From the NCBI RefSeq assembly GCF_008642295.1, contig NZ_CP029190.1, forward strand, positions 248,001-312,000: a stretch of 64,000 nt of DNA, given 5' to 3'. The stretch is from Streptomyces venezuelae (GTDB lineage: Bacteria; Actinomycetota; Actinomycetes; Streptomycetales; Streptomycetaceae). Both the position numbers and the translations under genes were made by a program. Numbering within the stretch: position 1 is the first letter of the stretch; the number at the start of each line of letters is the position of its first letter. This document shows positions 7,187 to 17,200 of this stretch, in pieces. Below the pieces are notes generated by a model. That model was given only the letters and a program-made list of their open reading frames with translations. It was not told where the DNA came from and ran no database searches.

Positions 7187-9693
7187 GACGCCTGCCTCCA
7201 CTCCGTCGGCCAGCGTGCGGCCAGCAGCAGGGCCACGTCGTCGGGCCGGTCGACGGCCTCGCCGGCCTCGCGGACGAGCAGGTCGGCGGTGGCGGCCAGG
7301 TCGCCGGAGCCGGCCTCGGCGAGGGTGGCGCGGAGCCGCTCGACGCCCACGTCGATGTCGGCACCCGGCTGTTCCACCAGCCCGTCCGTGTAGAAGGCGA
7401 GGACCGCACCGGGTTCGAGCAGGAACTCGGTGACCGGGTACTGGGCTTCGCTGTCGATACCGAGGACCACGCCGCCCGGGAGGTCCAGTACCTCGGTCCG
7501 GCCGTCGGGGTGGCGCAGCAGCGGCTGCGGGTGGCCGGCGCGCACGGCCCGCGCGGTGCCGGTCGCCGGGTCGAGCAGGACGTAGCAGCAGCTGGCGAAC
7601 TGGCCGGGGTCGAGGTCGATCAGCAGCCGGTTGGTACCGCTCACCACATCCTGCGGGGACTGCCCGCTGAGGGCGAACGCCCGGACGGCACTGCGGAGCT
7701 GGCCCATGGTGGAGGCCGCTGCCACGCCGTGCCCCTGGACGTCTCCGATGACGAGTGCGATGCTCCGGCCCGGCAGGGTCCCGGTTTCGATGACGTCGTA
7801 CCAGTCTCCGCCGATGTCCATGCCCTCGGTGCCGGGGAGGTAGCGGCCGAGGGTCTCGACGTGGTCGACCACCGGGAGCCGGTGCGGGAGCAGCGCGGCC
7901 TGGAGTCCGCGGGCGAGGGTGGCTTCGGATTCGTAGCGCTGGGCGCGTTGCAGGGCCTGGGCGATGAGTCCGGCGAGGGCCGTGAGCACCGTACGCTCCT
8001 CCGGGCTGAAGCCGCGGGGCCGGTCGAAGCCCAGGATGCAGGAGCCCACCGGCCGGCCGGAGGCGATGAGGGGCAGGAAGGCGCGCGCGCCGACGTCGGC
8101 GTCGAGGGCGATGCCGGGGTAGGCGGCGGCGAGGTGCTGCATGGACTCGAAGAAGATGGGGCGGCCGGAGGTGAGGGTCTCCACGCCCGGCAGCCGGACT
8201 TCGAGGGAGACTCCGTCGAAGCGGTCGAGGAACCCCTTCGGGAAGCCGGTCTCCCAGGCGAGGTAGAGGTGCCGTTCGTTCAGCAGGTAGATGGCGAGCT
8301 GCCGGCCGCCGAAGGCGGGCAGCAGTTCCTCGGTCACCACGGCCGACACCTGGCGGGCGGTGACGGCCTCGGTGAGGGCGATGGCGAGGGCGACCGGGCG
8401 GTACAGGGACGCTGCCCGGTCGGCCGGGGAACCCAGCCCGCCGCCCGGGCGGACCAGGGAGTTCGGGGTGTAGGCGGGGTGCTCCTCGGCGGTCAGGGTG
8501 ACGGTCACACCGCCGGGGCCGGGGTGCAGGAAGACCGAGACCCACTCGTTCGGGGAGCGGCGGGCCAGGAACTGGACGGGGTCGCTCCCCATCATGACGG
8601 CGCGGAAGTAGTCCTCGTAGGCGGTGTGGCCGAGCCAGGGCAGGGCCTCCCACAGCACCTGGCCGGCCAGTTCGTCCCGGCCGCGGCCGAGCAGGTCCAC
8701 CACGCTGTCGTTGGCGTAGGTGACCCGGCCCGTGCGGTCGATGGACAGTACGGCCTGCGGCAGGCGGTCGGCGGCCTGTTCGGTGAGGGGGGCGGTGCCG
8801 AGGTCCAGGACGAGGCCGGCCAGCAGGCTCCGGTCCCGGCTCTCCCGGCTTTCCGTGGTGTCCGTGGTGTCCGTGCTGTCGCCCGGCCGGGCGGTGAGGT
8901 CGAGGACGAGCCGCCGCCCGTCGCGGCGGCTCAGCGCCAGGCGCCGGGTCGGAGGGCCTTGCGGATCGGCGAGCTCCCGGGCGATGGCCCAGAGCCCCTG
9001 GCGGTCCTCCGGCCACCAGTCGGCGGTGAGGGCGGCCACGTCGCCCGGGAAGTCCGCGGGGTCCAGTCCGGCGAGCGCGCACAGGTCCGCATCGACGGTG
9101 ATCAGCCCCGTGCCGAGGTCCCAGTCGAAGCAGCCGGTACGCAGCGGGGTCTCCAGGGGCACCGGCAGGGTCACGCTCACCGGTTCGCTCTCCCAGACGA
9201 CGTCCGTGCCGTCGGCGGCGAGCGCGGCCAGGCGGGCGGAGAGCCGCTGCGCGGCCTCGCGGAGCAGGTGGCGGTCGGAATCGCCGACCACGGCGCCGGG
9301 GGTCGCGGCGCGCAGCACCATCAGTACGCCGTACCGCTCGGTTCCCTGGGCCAGGGGCCCGTACATGGAGCCGAAGGGGAAGGGCAGCCCGGCCATCAGC
9401 TGGGGGTAGCGCCGCATGGCCTCCTCGGCGTCGGCGAGGTGGACGGCCTGCCCGGAGCGGTGTGCGTCGGCCACCGGAAACGGGCGGTTGACGTGCATGC
9501 GCCACCAGGGCCGGAACAGCGACCCGGGCAGCCCTGCGACGACGGCCATCCGGAGCAGGCCCGTGGTCCGGGAGCGCAGGTAGACCCCGCCGGCGTACCC
9601 GCCGACGGCTTCGATCGCGCCCACTGTGGCCCGGGCGAGTACCAGGGCCAGCTCGTCCGGAACCCGTCCGCCGTCGTCCGGCCTCCCGATCAC
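7183..9693 (-). CDS. GAF-PAS-GAF-SpoIIE (PP2C) serine phosphatase
   Basis: 836 residues, no membrane spans. An N-terminal GAF-like region (to about 160) is followed by a PAS domain (about 310-400; AVLSIDRTGRVTYANDS), a second GAF (about 450-600) and a C-terminal SpoIIE phosphatase domain (about 620-836). The last carries the metal-binding motifs DIGGDWYDVIE, VIGDVQGHG, CYVLLDPATG, FYTDGLVE and DDVALLLA. Unlike its downstream partner it lacks the GHKL ATPase domain. The ATGA overlap at 7183-7186 ties the two genes into one operon. The sensed signal and the dephosphorylated target cannot be told from sequence. Confidence 0.88.
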   Translation of the reverse strand: MIGRPDDGGRVPDELALVLARATVGAIEAVGGYAGGVYLRSRTTGLLRMAVVAGLPGSLFRPWWRMHVNRPFPVADAHRSGQAVHLADAEEAMRRYPQLMAGLPFPFGSMYGPLAQGTERYGVLMVLRAATPGAVVGDSDRHLLREAAQRLSARLAALAADGTDVVWESEPVSVTLPVPLETPLRTGCFDWDLGTGLITVDADLCALAGLDPADFPGDVAALTADWWPEDRQGLWAIARELADPQGPPTRRLALSRRDGRRLVLDLTARPGDSTDTTDTTESRESRDRSLLAGLVLDLGTAPLTEQAADRLPQAVLSIDRTGRVTYANDSVVDLLGRGRDELAGQVLWEALPWLGHTAYEDYFRAVMMGSDPVQFLARRSPNEWVSVFLHPGPGGVTVTLTAEEHPAYTPNSLVRPGGGLGSPADRAASLYRPVALAIALTEAVTARQVSAVVTEELLPAFGGRQLAIYLLNERHLYLAWETGFPKGFLDRFDGVSLEVRLPGVETLTSGRPIFFESMQHLAAAYPGIALDADVGARAFLPLIASGRPVGSCILGFDRPRGFSPEERTVLTALAGLIAQALQRAQRYESEATLARGLQAALLPHRLPVVDHVETLGRYLPGTEGMDIGGDWYDVIETGTLPGRSIALVIGDVQGHGVAAASTMGQLRSAVRAFALSGQSPQDVVSGTNRLLIDLDPGQFASCCYVLLDPATGTARAVRAGHPQPLLRHPDGRTEVLDLPGGVVLGIDSEAQYPVTEFLLEPGAVLAFYTDGLVEQPGADIDVGVERLRATLAEAGSGDLAATADLLVREAGEAVDRPDDVALLLAARWPTEWRQAS

Positions 9694-9790
9694 ACCTCTC
9701 TCCCGGTCACACAGCCAGGATGCGCCTCCCGCCGCGGCTGCCGCATCCGCACGGGCGCCGTACGGGCCACCGGGGCCGGGTGCGGCGGAA

Positions 9791-9825
9791 CGGCCGGGCC
9801 CGGGCGGAGCGCCCGGGCCCGGCCG
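9791..9825. terminator. strong hairpin after the serine hydrolase gene
   Basis: Perfect 16-base arms (starting CGGCCGGGCCCGGGC) with a GAG loop lie 10 bases past the stop of the leftward serine hydrolase gene and before the phosphatase operon start. No U-tract, as usual in GC-rich actinomycetes. Confidence 0.7.
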
Positions 9826-9834
9826 GACGGCGGG

Positions 9835-11043
9835 CTACTCGGTGCCGCAGAACTCGGCCTCGACCACGGTCTGCGTGTTGCCCGCCCAGTCCCCGTTGAG
9901 GTTCGCGGCCAGGGCGTGCCGGGTGTCGCGGGTGACCACCGCAGTGGAGCTGGAACCGTGGATTCCGCCGCCGTGGCCCCAGACCTCGGTTCCGCAGGAC
10001 AGCCGGATGCTCATGATCCCCAGCCCGTACCCGACCCCTTCCGCGCCGGGGACCGGCACGGTGGTGGTCATGTCCCGCAGCTGGCGGGGGCCGAGCAGGC
10101 GGCCCGAGAGCAGGGCGCGGTAGAAGTCGTTGAGGTCACGGGCATCGGTGACGATCTCGCCGGCCGCGCCCGCGATGGAGGGGTTGAGCTCGGTGACGTC
10201 GTGGGTGGGGCCCGTCGCCTCGGGGGACAGCTTCGAGTACGCGCGCCCGGCGGGCTCCGGCATGCCCGCACGGGTGCCGGGCAGTACGGTCGCGTCCAGG
10301 TGCAGGGGGCCCAGGATCCGCCGCTGGACCTCCTTGGCGTACGGGTTGCCGGTGGCCTTCTCGATGACCAGGCCGGCCAGGACGTAGTTGGTGTTCGAAT
10401 AGCGCCAGTCGGTGCCGGGCGCGAAGTACGGCTGGTGGGCCATGGCCACCCGGACGAGCTGCTCCGGCTTCCAGGTGTCGTAGCGGTGGCGGAGGAAGCC
10501 GGGGCCGAAGACCTTCTCGACGAATGCCTCGTCCTCGGTGTAGCTGAACACTCCGCTGGTGTGGTTGAGGAGTTGGCGCAGAGTGATCGTCCGGCCGGAG
10601 TGGCCGTTGCCCTGGACGAGCCCCGGAAGCCATTTCTCCACGCTGTCGTCGAGGCTGAGCCTGCCCTCGGCCTCCAGCTGGAGCAGCACCGTCGCGACGA
10701 AGGTCTTGGTGATGGATCCCGCCCGGAACCGCTCCTGTGCCTGCCGCTTCTCGCCGGTGCGCAGGTCCCCCACGCCGGCCGTGCCCGCCCAGGCGCGCCG
10801 GCCGCGCTCGGCCACCGCGAGGGCGCCGGGCGCGCCCTCCGCCACGGCGGCTTCGAGCGCCTTCCGGGTTGCCTCGTGTCCTGCGCCCTGCCCGGACTGC
10901 CCGGACTGTCCGCTCTGCCCGTCGGCTGCGGCCGGCGCGGCGGCGTACGCGCTGCCGGTGAGGCCGGTGACCGCCACCGCGGTGGCGGCGACCACCGCCA
11001 GTGCCGCGTGCGTGATCCGGCGCGTCGTACGACGACCTGCCAT
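9835..11043 (-). CDS. secreted serine hydrolase, beta-lactamase/D-Ala-D-Ala carboxypeptidase family
   Basis: 402 residues with a signal peptide (Arg-rich start, hydrophobic core about 13-30, cleavage near SAYAAAP). The penicillin-binding fold motifs are present: Ser110-x-x-Lys113 in AGSITKTF, Tyr215-x-Asn217 in YSNTNY, and HGGG near residue 349 in place of KTG. The class C-like family includes D-alanyl-D-alanine carboxypeptidases and esterases acting outside the membrane. A Gly-Gln-Ser repeat (residues 42-52) links the signal peptide to the domain. It stands alone, divergent from the VOC gene. Confidence 0.88.
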   Translation of the reverse strand: MAGRRTTRRITHAALAVVAATAVAVTGLTGSAYAAAPAAADGQSGQSGQSGQGAGHEATRKALEAAVAEGAPGALAVAERGRRAWAGTAGVGDLRTGEKRQAQERFRAGSITKTFVATVLLQLEAEGRLSLDDSVEKWLPGLVQGNGHSGRTITLRQLLNHTSGVFSYTEDEAFVEKVFGPGFLRHRYDTWKPEQLVRVAMAHQPYFAPGTDWRYSNTNYVLAGLVIEKATGNPYAKEVQRRILGPLHLDATVLPGTRAGMPEPAGRAYSKLSPEATGPTHDVTELNPSIAGAAGEIVTDARDLNDFYRALLSGRLLGPRQLRDMTTTVPVPGAEGVGYGLGIMSIRLSCGTEVWGHGGGIHGSSSTAVVTRDTRHALAANLNGDWAGNTQTVVEAEFCGTE

Positions 11044-11064
11044 CTGCTTCTCCCACCCGTTGCG

Positions 11065-11102
11065 CCGGGTGCCTGGTGCACCCGGTCACCGGTGATGACC
11101 GG
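11065..11102. promoter_or_regulatory. two overlapping inverted repeats upstream of the serine hydrolase
   Basis: CCGGGTGC and GCACCCGG (11065-11072, 11078-11085) form one dyad; CCGGTCA and TGACCGG (11082-11088, 11096-11102) form a second that overlaps it. They lie 22-59 bases upstream of the leftward gene's start and could be operators or an mRNA leader structure. No known regulator motif was recognised. Confidence 0.35.
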
Positions 11103-11243
11103 GGAACGGGCCCCAAGGTTGAGCGCACTTGGGCCGGTTGGGGCGGTTGAGGTGGTTTTTCAGCCACCCTGCCGTGGCGTTGCGGCGTGCGCTGGGGCCG
11201 CCCGATGGGCGACGGTGGACGCGACTGCCTGAGGAGGCTCGCC

Positions 11244-11675
11244 ATGAACTGGACGCTCGAAGTCGTTCCCGTCCCGGTCACGGACCTGGACCGGTCCAAG
11301 GAGTTCTACGCCGACAGGGTCGGCTTCACCGTCGATCTCGACGACGAGGTCGCCCCCGGCGTGCGGATCATCCAGCTGACCCCGCCCGGCTCCCGGTGTT
11401 CGATCGCGATGCTCCAGGGGATGCCGGCGGCGCCCGGTACGAAGGTGATGGCCCCGGGCACGCTGCAGGGGCTCCAGCTCTGTGTCACGGACATCGAGGC
11501 GGCGCGCGCGAAGCTGGCGGGCCGCGGGGTGGAGGTCTCGCCGGTCCGCCATCTCGGGGAGGCGGGCTGGGCGGACGGCAAGGGCGGCACCTGGAACTCC
11601 TTCCTCACCTTCGAGGACCCGGACGGCAACGGCTGGGTGGTGCAGGAGGCGCCCTCGGAGCTGTCGGAACGCTGA
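11244..11675 (+). CDS. VOC superfamily (glyoxalase-like) protein
   Basis: 143 residues with the two beta-alpha-beta-beta-beta repeats of the vicinal-oxygen-chelate fold: VPVPVTDLDRSKEFYADRVGF at the start and VTDIEAARAKLAGRGVEV in the second half, ending FEDPDGNGWVVQE. Members bind a divalent metal and act as glyoxalases, dioxygenases or drug-binding resistance proteins; the substrate is unknown. The ATG at 11244 is supported by GAGGAGG just upstream, so the longer in-frame extension is not used. Confidence 0.82.
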   Translation: MNWTLEVVPVPVTDLDRSKEFYADRVGFTVDLDDEVAPGVRIIQLTPPGSRCSIAMLQGMPAAPGTKVMAPGTLQGLQLCVTDIEAARAKLAGRGVEVSPVRHLGEAGWADGKGGTWNSFLTFEDPDGNGWVVQEAPSELSER

Positions 11676-11792
11676 GCTCCGGGTGGGTGGCGGGGCGATA
11701 GCCGGGCGGTAACCCGCCGATATGGCCCGTTTCTAACGTCGTGGTCACAAGGAGCGAAGAGCACCGCCCACCGACCGTCCCAGGAGCACTCC

Positions 11793-12122
11793 ATGCCCAA
11801 GATCACGTATGTCGCCGCCGACCGTTCCACGGAGACGACTCTCGACCTCCCCCAGGGCACCAGCATCATGCGCGGCGCCGTCTCCAACGACGTCGCGGGC
11901 ATCGTCGGCCAGTGCGGCGGTTACGCCCAGTGCGGCAGCTGCCACGTGTACGTGGAGCCCTCCGCCCTCGACAAGCTGGACGCCCCGGAGTCGGAGGAGG
12001 ACGAGATGCTCGACTTCACGGCCTGCACCCGGGAGCCGAACAGCCGTCTGAGCTGCCAGCTCACCGTCACCGACGCCCTCGACGGGCTGATCGTCCGCCT
12101 GCCCGAGCGGCAGTACCGGTGA
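11793..12122 (+). CDS. [2Fe-2S] ferredoxin (adrenodoxin/rhodocoxin type)
   Basis: 109 residues. Cluster ligands Cys41, Cys47, Cys50 and Cys88 follow the CX5CX2CX37C spacing of the class that passes electrons to cytochromes P450 or ring oxygenases. A DEMLDFT stretch lies between the third and fourth Cys. Its stop codon overlaps the GTG of the reductase gene. No P450 or oxygenase gene lies in this window, so its electron acceptor is encoded elsewhere. Confidence 0.9.
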   Translation: MPKITYVAADRSTETTLDLPQGTSIMRGAVSNDVAGIVGQCGGYAQCGSCHVYVEPSALDKLDAPESEEDEMLDFTACTREPNSRLSCQLTVTDALDGLIVRLPERQYR

Positions 12123-13393
12123 GCCCGCTCACCGGGGCCGGCCACGTCGTCGTCATCGGCGCCGGGCAGGCCGGCTGCCAGACGGTCGCCTCCCTGCGCG
12201 AGAGCGGCCACCAGGGCCGGATCACCCTGATCGGCGATGAGGGCGTGCTGCCGTACGAGCGCCCGCCGCTGTCCAAGGCCTATCTGAAGGGAGATGTGGA
12301 CGAGACCCAACTGTGGCTGCGGCCCGAGGCGTTCTACGAGCGGAACGCGGTCGAGCGGGTCACCGGCACGGTCGTGGCCCTCGACCGGGCCGCCCGGACC
12401 GTCCGGCTCGCCGACGGTGCCGAGCTCGGCTATGACCACCTTGTGCTGGCGACCGGGGCCCGGGCCAGGACCCTGCCGGTCCCCGGCTCCGGCCTGCGGG
12501 GCGTACGGACCCTGCGGACGCTCGCGGACGCCGACGAGCTCCGCAAGGACCTCGCCTCGGCCGCGCACGTGGTCATCGTGGGCGCCGGGTTCATCGGCCT
12601 CGAATTCGCCGCGTCGGCCCGGGACCTGGGCCACCGGGTGACGGTCGTCGAGGCGCTCGGGCGGCCCCTGGCCCGGGCCCTGTCGGCCCGGACGGCCGAG
12701 CACTTCAGCCGCCTGCACCGGGAGAACGGCACCGAACTGGTCTTCGACCGGGGTGTCGCCGGCTTCCACGACGACGGCGACGGACGGGTGGCCGCGGTGG
12801 AGCTGACCGACGGCCGCATGCTGCCCGCGGATCTGGTGCTGGTCGGTGCCGGGGCGGTGCCCTGCACCGAACTGGCGGAGGCCGCAGGCCTGTCGGTGGC
12901 CGGCGGGATCGTCACCGACTCCCGGCTGCTGACCAGCGACCCGCGGATCTCCGCGGTCGGCGACTGTGCGGTGTTCCCGCACCCGCGGGCCGCCGGGCCG
13001 CTGCGCATCGAGTCGGTGCAGAACGCCGTCGACCACGCCCGGCTGGTGGCCGACCGGCTCACCGGGTCCGACCGGACGTACGGGGACCTGCCCTGGTTCT
13101 GGAGCACCCAGTTCTCGACCACCCTGCAGATCGCCGGGCTCGGTCAGGACCACGACTCCCAGCTGGTGCTGGGGGATCCGGCCGGCGGCTCGTTCTCCGT
13201 CCTGCTGTTCCGCGAGGAGGAGCTGGTGGCGGTCGAGTCCGTCAACAAGCCCGCAGACCACATGTCCGCACGCCGGCTCCTGGCCGACGGCATCCCGCTG
13301 AGCCGCTGGGAGGCGTCCGCCGAGGGGTTCACCCTCCGGGCGCACTTCAAGGCGCGGTCGGGCGGGCCGGCGGCCGTGCCGGTGGCTGCGTGA
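12119..13393 (+). CDS. FAD-dependent ferredoxin reductase
   Basis: 424 residues from GTG 12119, which overlaps the ferredoxin stop (GTGA). It has two dinucleotide folds: FAD-binding VVIGAGQAG near residue 15 and NAD(P)H-binding VVIVGAGFIGLEFA near 155, plus the FAD motif SAVGDCAVFPHP. The C-terminal region matches the reductase C-domain of putidaredoxin/rhodocoxin reductases. It would move electrons from NAD(P)H to the neighbouring ferredoxin. The upstream open extension overlaps the ferredoxin in another frame and is not coding. Confidence 0.9.
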   Translation: MSPLTGAGHVVVIGAGQAGCQTVASLRESGHQGRITLIGDEGVLPYERPPLSKAYLKGDVDETQLWLRPEAFYERNAVERVTGTVVALDRAARTVRLADGAELGYDHLVLATGARARTLPVPGSGLRGVRTLRTLADADELRKDLASAAHVVIVGAGFIGLEFAASARDLGHRVTVVEALGRPLARALSARTAEHFSRLHRENGTELVFDRGVAGFHDDGDGRVAAVELTDGRMLPADLVLVGAGAVPCTELAEAAGLSVAGGIVTDSRLLTSDPRISAVGDCAVFPHPRAAGPLRIESVQNAVDHARLVADRLTGSDRTYGDLPWFWSTQFSTTLQIAGLGQDHDSQLVLGDPAGGSFSVLLFREEELVAVESVNKPADHMSARRLLADGIPLSRWEASAEGFTLRAHFKARSGGPAAVPVAA

Positions 13394-13501
13394 GGGGCGC
13401 AACACGTCCCGTACGCAGGGAATGTCCGTGCGCCATCCCGGCACGGACCGGCAGTCCCCATGCCGCGGCGCCCGGCCCGACCGGCCGGTCCCGGGGCGGC
13501 A

Positions 13502-13544
13502 CGAGGATGCGCGACGGTGCCCGATCGGCACCGACGCATCCTCG
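13502..13544. terminator. hairpin downstream of the ferredoxin-reductase pair
   Basis: Ten-base outer arms (CGAGGATGCG / CGCATCCTCG) enclose an inner six-base stem (GGTGCC / GGCACC). It lies 108 bases past the reductase stop in a 338-base gap that otherwise holds only the GNAT gene's upstream region. Probable terminator. Confidence 0.6.
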
Positions 13545-13731
13545 CCGGGGGGGCGCACGCCCCTCCCCCATCCCGCCGACGGGCGGCCCGAACCGGGCCG
13601 CCCGCGCGGGCGTTGGCCCGGAACGGGCGGTGACCGGGACGGGCATGGCATGATCGCGAGATGATCTCCAATGCAGCGATACCGCCCATACCACCCTTAC
13701 AGCCCATCCCCCGGTCGTCCCCGCCGGCCGG

Positions 13732-14289
13732 ATGGCCGCGAACGAACAGCCGGTGCTCGCTCTGGCCGGCGGCATGGAGCTGCGGCCATGGCGGCCGGAG
13801 GACGCCGGGGTACTCGTTGCGGCGAGCCGGGACCCGGCCATTCGGCTGTGGAACCGGCTGCTGGTGGACTCGCCCGAAGAGGCGCAACGGCGGATCGAGG
13901 GCATGCACGCGCGCTGGCGGGCCGAGCGCAGTGCCATGTGGGCCCTTGCCGGGCCGGACGGCGCACCGCCGGTGGGCCTGATCGGGTGGGGGGACATCGA
14001 CCTGGCCGGCGGCAGCGCGGAGATCGTGTACTGGGTGCTGCCCGCCGCCCGCGGCGGCGGCCTGATGGCCGAGGCGGTACGACGGGCCTCCCGGTGGGCC
14101 TTGGAGGAACTCGGCCTGCACCGGCTGCGGCTGTGCCACTCGGTGGCCAACCCGGCGTCCTGCCGGGTGGCGGACAAGACCGGGTTCACCCTGGAGGGCA
14201 CCCTGCGCAGTGCCCTTCTGCACGCGGACGGCTGGCACGACCAGCACCTGCACTCCCTCGTCCAGGGTGACCTCCAGGGCTCCTCCTAG
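13732..14289 (+). CDS. GNAT N-acetyltransferase (RimJ/RimL type)
   Basis: 185 residues with the GNAT acetyl-CoA fold: MELRPWRPED at the start, YWVLPAARGGGLMAEAVR as the pyrophosphate-binding loop (motif A) and NPASCRVADKTGFTLEGTLR near the end. The family acetylates ribosomal-protein N-termini, amines or antibiotics. The start is uncertain: ATG 13732 has a poor ribosome binding site, and ATG 13774 would start exactly at the domain. The 3' end overlaps the convergent 1539-residue gene by 4 bases. Confidence 0.8.
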   Translation: MAANEQPVLALAGGMELRPWRPEDAGVLVAASRDPAIRLWNRLLVDSPEEAQRRIEGMHARWRAERSAMWALAGPDGAPPVGLIGWGDIDLAGGSAEIVYWVLPAARGGGLMAEAVRRASRWALEELGLHRLRLCHSVANPASCRVADKTGFTLEGTLRSALLHADGWHDQHLHSLVQGDLQGSS

Positions 14290-17200
14290 ACAACGGCCCT
14301 GTCCCCTTCCCAGGTGGTCCACGCCTCGGCGAACAGTTCGTGGAGCGGGACCGGGCTGAGGAGGCGGAGGAGGGGGGTGGTCAGGGTGGTGTTCTGGACG
14401 GTGGCCAGGTGGGTGGCCGGTTTGTGCGCCTCCAGGGGGAGGTGCGGGGGCTTCGGTTCGGTCCAGGGGCCGGGCAGGAAGGCCGTGCGGCCGGCCCGGG
14501 CCCGGCGGCCGGTCCGGACTGCGCCAGCCGCCACCAGTTCCGCCTGGGCCGCCTTGTGGCGGGCCGGACTCCAGGCGTTCCAGCGGCGGACGTTGGCGTC
14601 GGTGGGGCGGGCCAGGGCCAGGAGCTGGAGGTGGAGGGCGGCGGCGTCCGTGCTCACCCCGAGGGTCCGGGCCACTTCGGTGACCAGGGCGGGCACGGAG
14701 AGGGCCGGGTTCGTCTCGTAGCCGCCGGGCGGGACGGGGGTGGCGGTGGCCCGCTCGGTCAGGCGGGCGAGGCCCGCGAACAGGTCCCGGTGACGGTGTA
14801 CGTCGGCCAGCAGGGCGGGCAGGGCCAGGCCGGTGCAGAGCCCGGCCGCCCGGTCCAGGCGTGCCGGGGCGGAGAGGGCGGCCGGGCGCAGGAAGACGTC
14901 CCCGGCGGGCACGGAGACCACGAACAGGCCGTCGTCATGGGCCGTGGACTGCTCCGCGGATCCCTCGCCGGTCTCCTGCCGGCCGGGCAGCACCGGGCCC
15001 TGGTACGGGGCGAAGGCCGGGTCGGCGGGCACCTGCCGGGCGAGCTCCCGGAACCGGCCCAGGGGGATCAGCGTGCCGGGGTCGTCCAGGACCGACCGCA
15101 GCCGGGCGTACAGGGCGAGGGCACCGCGGGCGGCCGGGTCGGCGACCGGGCGCTCGGTCAGGGCCCAGGCCACCACCGATGCGGCCCGGGTGTGGGCGGG
15201 GCAGCTGCTGTGCACCCAGGCTCCCGCGGTGCCGTCGGGCCCGGCGTGGTGGAGGGCGAGGGTGCCGGCCGTGCTGCCCGCGAGGACGAAGCCGCCCTCG
15301 CCGAACCCCGGATCGCCCTCGGGCGAGCGGCCGTCCGGCAGGGACCGCGCCCAGGTGTCGGGGAGGCCCAGCTCGGCGTCCAGTGCCGCGGCGAGGCCCT
15401 CGTCCACGTACGGCACGGTTCCGAGCAGCTCGCCCCAGACGGCGGCCATGCGTTCCGCGGCGGCGAGGGTCCCTCCCGGGGCCCACAGCTCGGCCGGGTC
15501 CTCGGGCATCCCGGCCGCGAGCACGGCCCGCTGCCCGGCCGGGCCGAGCCGGTGGAGGAGGGAGGCGTACTGCCGGGCCACATCCTTGTTCGCCTTGTAC
15601 GGCGCCGAGCGCAACAGCTTCGCCAGATCGTCCTGGCGCGCGCGGTCGGGCAGCCCGGCCAGGACCAGGAGGGCGACCGGCCGCCGCACGCCGGTGCGCC
15701 AGCAGAACAGGTCCACGGCCTCGGGCTGGAGGGGCAGCGGGCCGTGTTCGGCGAGGAGTTCCAGCAGGCGGGGCAGCCGGTGGCGGTCGTCCCGGCCGAT
15801 GGTGACGGTCTCGCACTCCTCGGCCTCCGCCGGGGCCGGATCGCCGGCCGGCTGGAGGAAGCGGGCCAGGCCGCCGTGTTCGGGAGCGGCGGCCACGGTG
15901 CCGCCGGCGGCCCGGCAGGCGGCCAGCTGCCGCTCCGGGGCCCGTCCGGTGCGCCAGGCCCGACCCGGTTCGGCGAACGGCTGGGTGCTCCAGGTCTCCA
16001 GCAGGGCCGCGAGGGCGGCGCGTTCCTCCTCGGGGGTGGGGGCGGTGGCCACCCGCCAGGCGACCGCGTCGATCCGGCCCGCCAGGGCGGCCCATTCGGC
16101 GGGGACCGCGGGCAGGGCCAGCCGCCGGGTCTCGTCGTCGATCTCCCCGCGCAGGTGACGGCCGTCGGCGGCGACGGCCGTCAGCAGGGCGGGATGGGGC
16201 TGCGGTACGTGGGTCTGCGGGTGGCGGTATTCGGGGAGCAGGCCACGCAGGGCGGGGGTGAGGACGGTGTCCGGTACCGGGTTGTCCAGGCGGACCACCG
16301 GGCCGGAGCGCATGATGGCCACCCGGCGGGACAGTTCGCGCCGGCGGTGCAGGATGCCGGCGGCCAGCCGGGCGGCGCGCGCCACGCCCTCCCGGACGCG
16401 CGGCTCGGCTACCCCGGGCAGGGCCGGGTCCCGGCCCGGCTCCGGGTGCAGGGCCGCGTCGAGCAGGCTCCGGACGGCCTGGTCGGCCACGGTGCGCAGG
16501 GCCTTGGACGAGGTGTCGTCGCGCGGGGTGAGGAAGTGCCAGAAGGCGGGCGGCGGGACCGGGCCGGCCTGCGCTCCGAGGGTACTGGTGCGCCCGTACT
16601 CCTTCTCGGAACCGGGGAAGCCGTGGACCTGCCAGAGCAGGGAGTTGTCCTCGGCGGCATGGCAGCGGATGGTGATGTCGCCCGTCAGTACGGCGTCCTC
16701 GGCGCCCTGCGGCAGGGCGATGATTCCGAAGGGGCGGCGGCCCCAGCGGCGGCTGCGGTAGCGGGCGGTTCGGCCGTCCACGGATTCCAGCCGGAACTCC
16801 CGCGGCGAATACCCGCTCCACGGGGTCTTGTTGAAGATCCGGCAGCCGACCAGCCGGCCGTCCTGGCCCAGCGGTGAGACGGGGGCGCCGGGCGGCAGGA
16901 AGGCCAGGACCTGGCCGTCCTCGTAGTACTCGGTGCCGGCGGGCGGTTCGGCGGTGCGGTGGAACTCGGGCAGGGTCCGGTCGGTGGTCCGGGCGCCGGT
17001 CGCGGGATCGAGCCGGGCCCAGCTCTTGAGGGTGCCGTGCACGCTGCCGCTCCAGAAGCCGCTGCCGTCGCTCAGCTGGAAGTCCCGGCCGCCGATGCCC
17101 TCCCGGTCGCCGGGCCGCAGGATCCGGTCGCCGTCGAACCGGCCGGTGCCGTCCGGGGTTTCGAACTGGTAGCCGAGGCCGCCCTGGATGGATCCGCCGT

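Noticed and set aside
4673..7393. A 906-residue open frame on the plus strand opposite the SpoIIE phosphatase genes
   Set aside because: Gly/Arg/Val-rich composition with no domain and no ribosome binding site; it mirrors the real minus-strand gene. Same reasoning removes the long plus-strand frames at 7510-11232, 19380-23186 and 58966-63786.
4700..9505. A single 1601-residue minus-strand protein spanning both phosphatase genes
   Set aside because: The N-terminal part is Arg/Pro-rich nonsense that overlaps the real upstream gene in another frame; the true gene starts at ATG 7186, at an ATGA junction.
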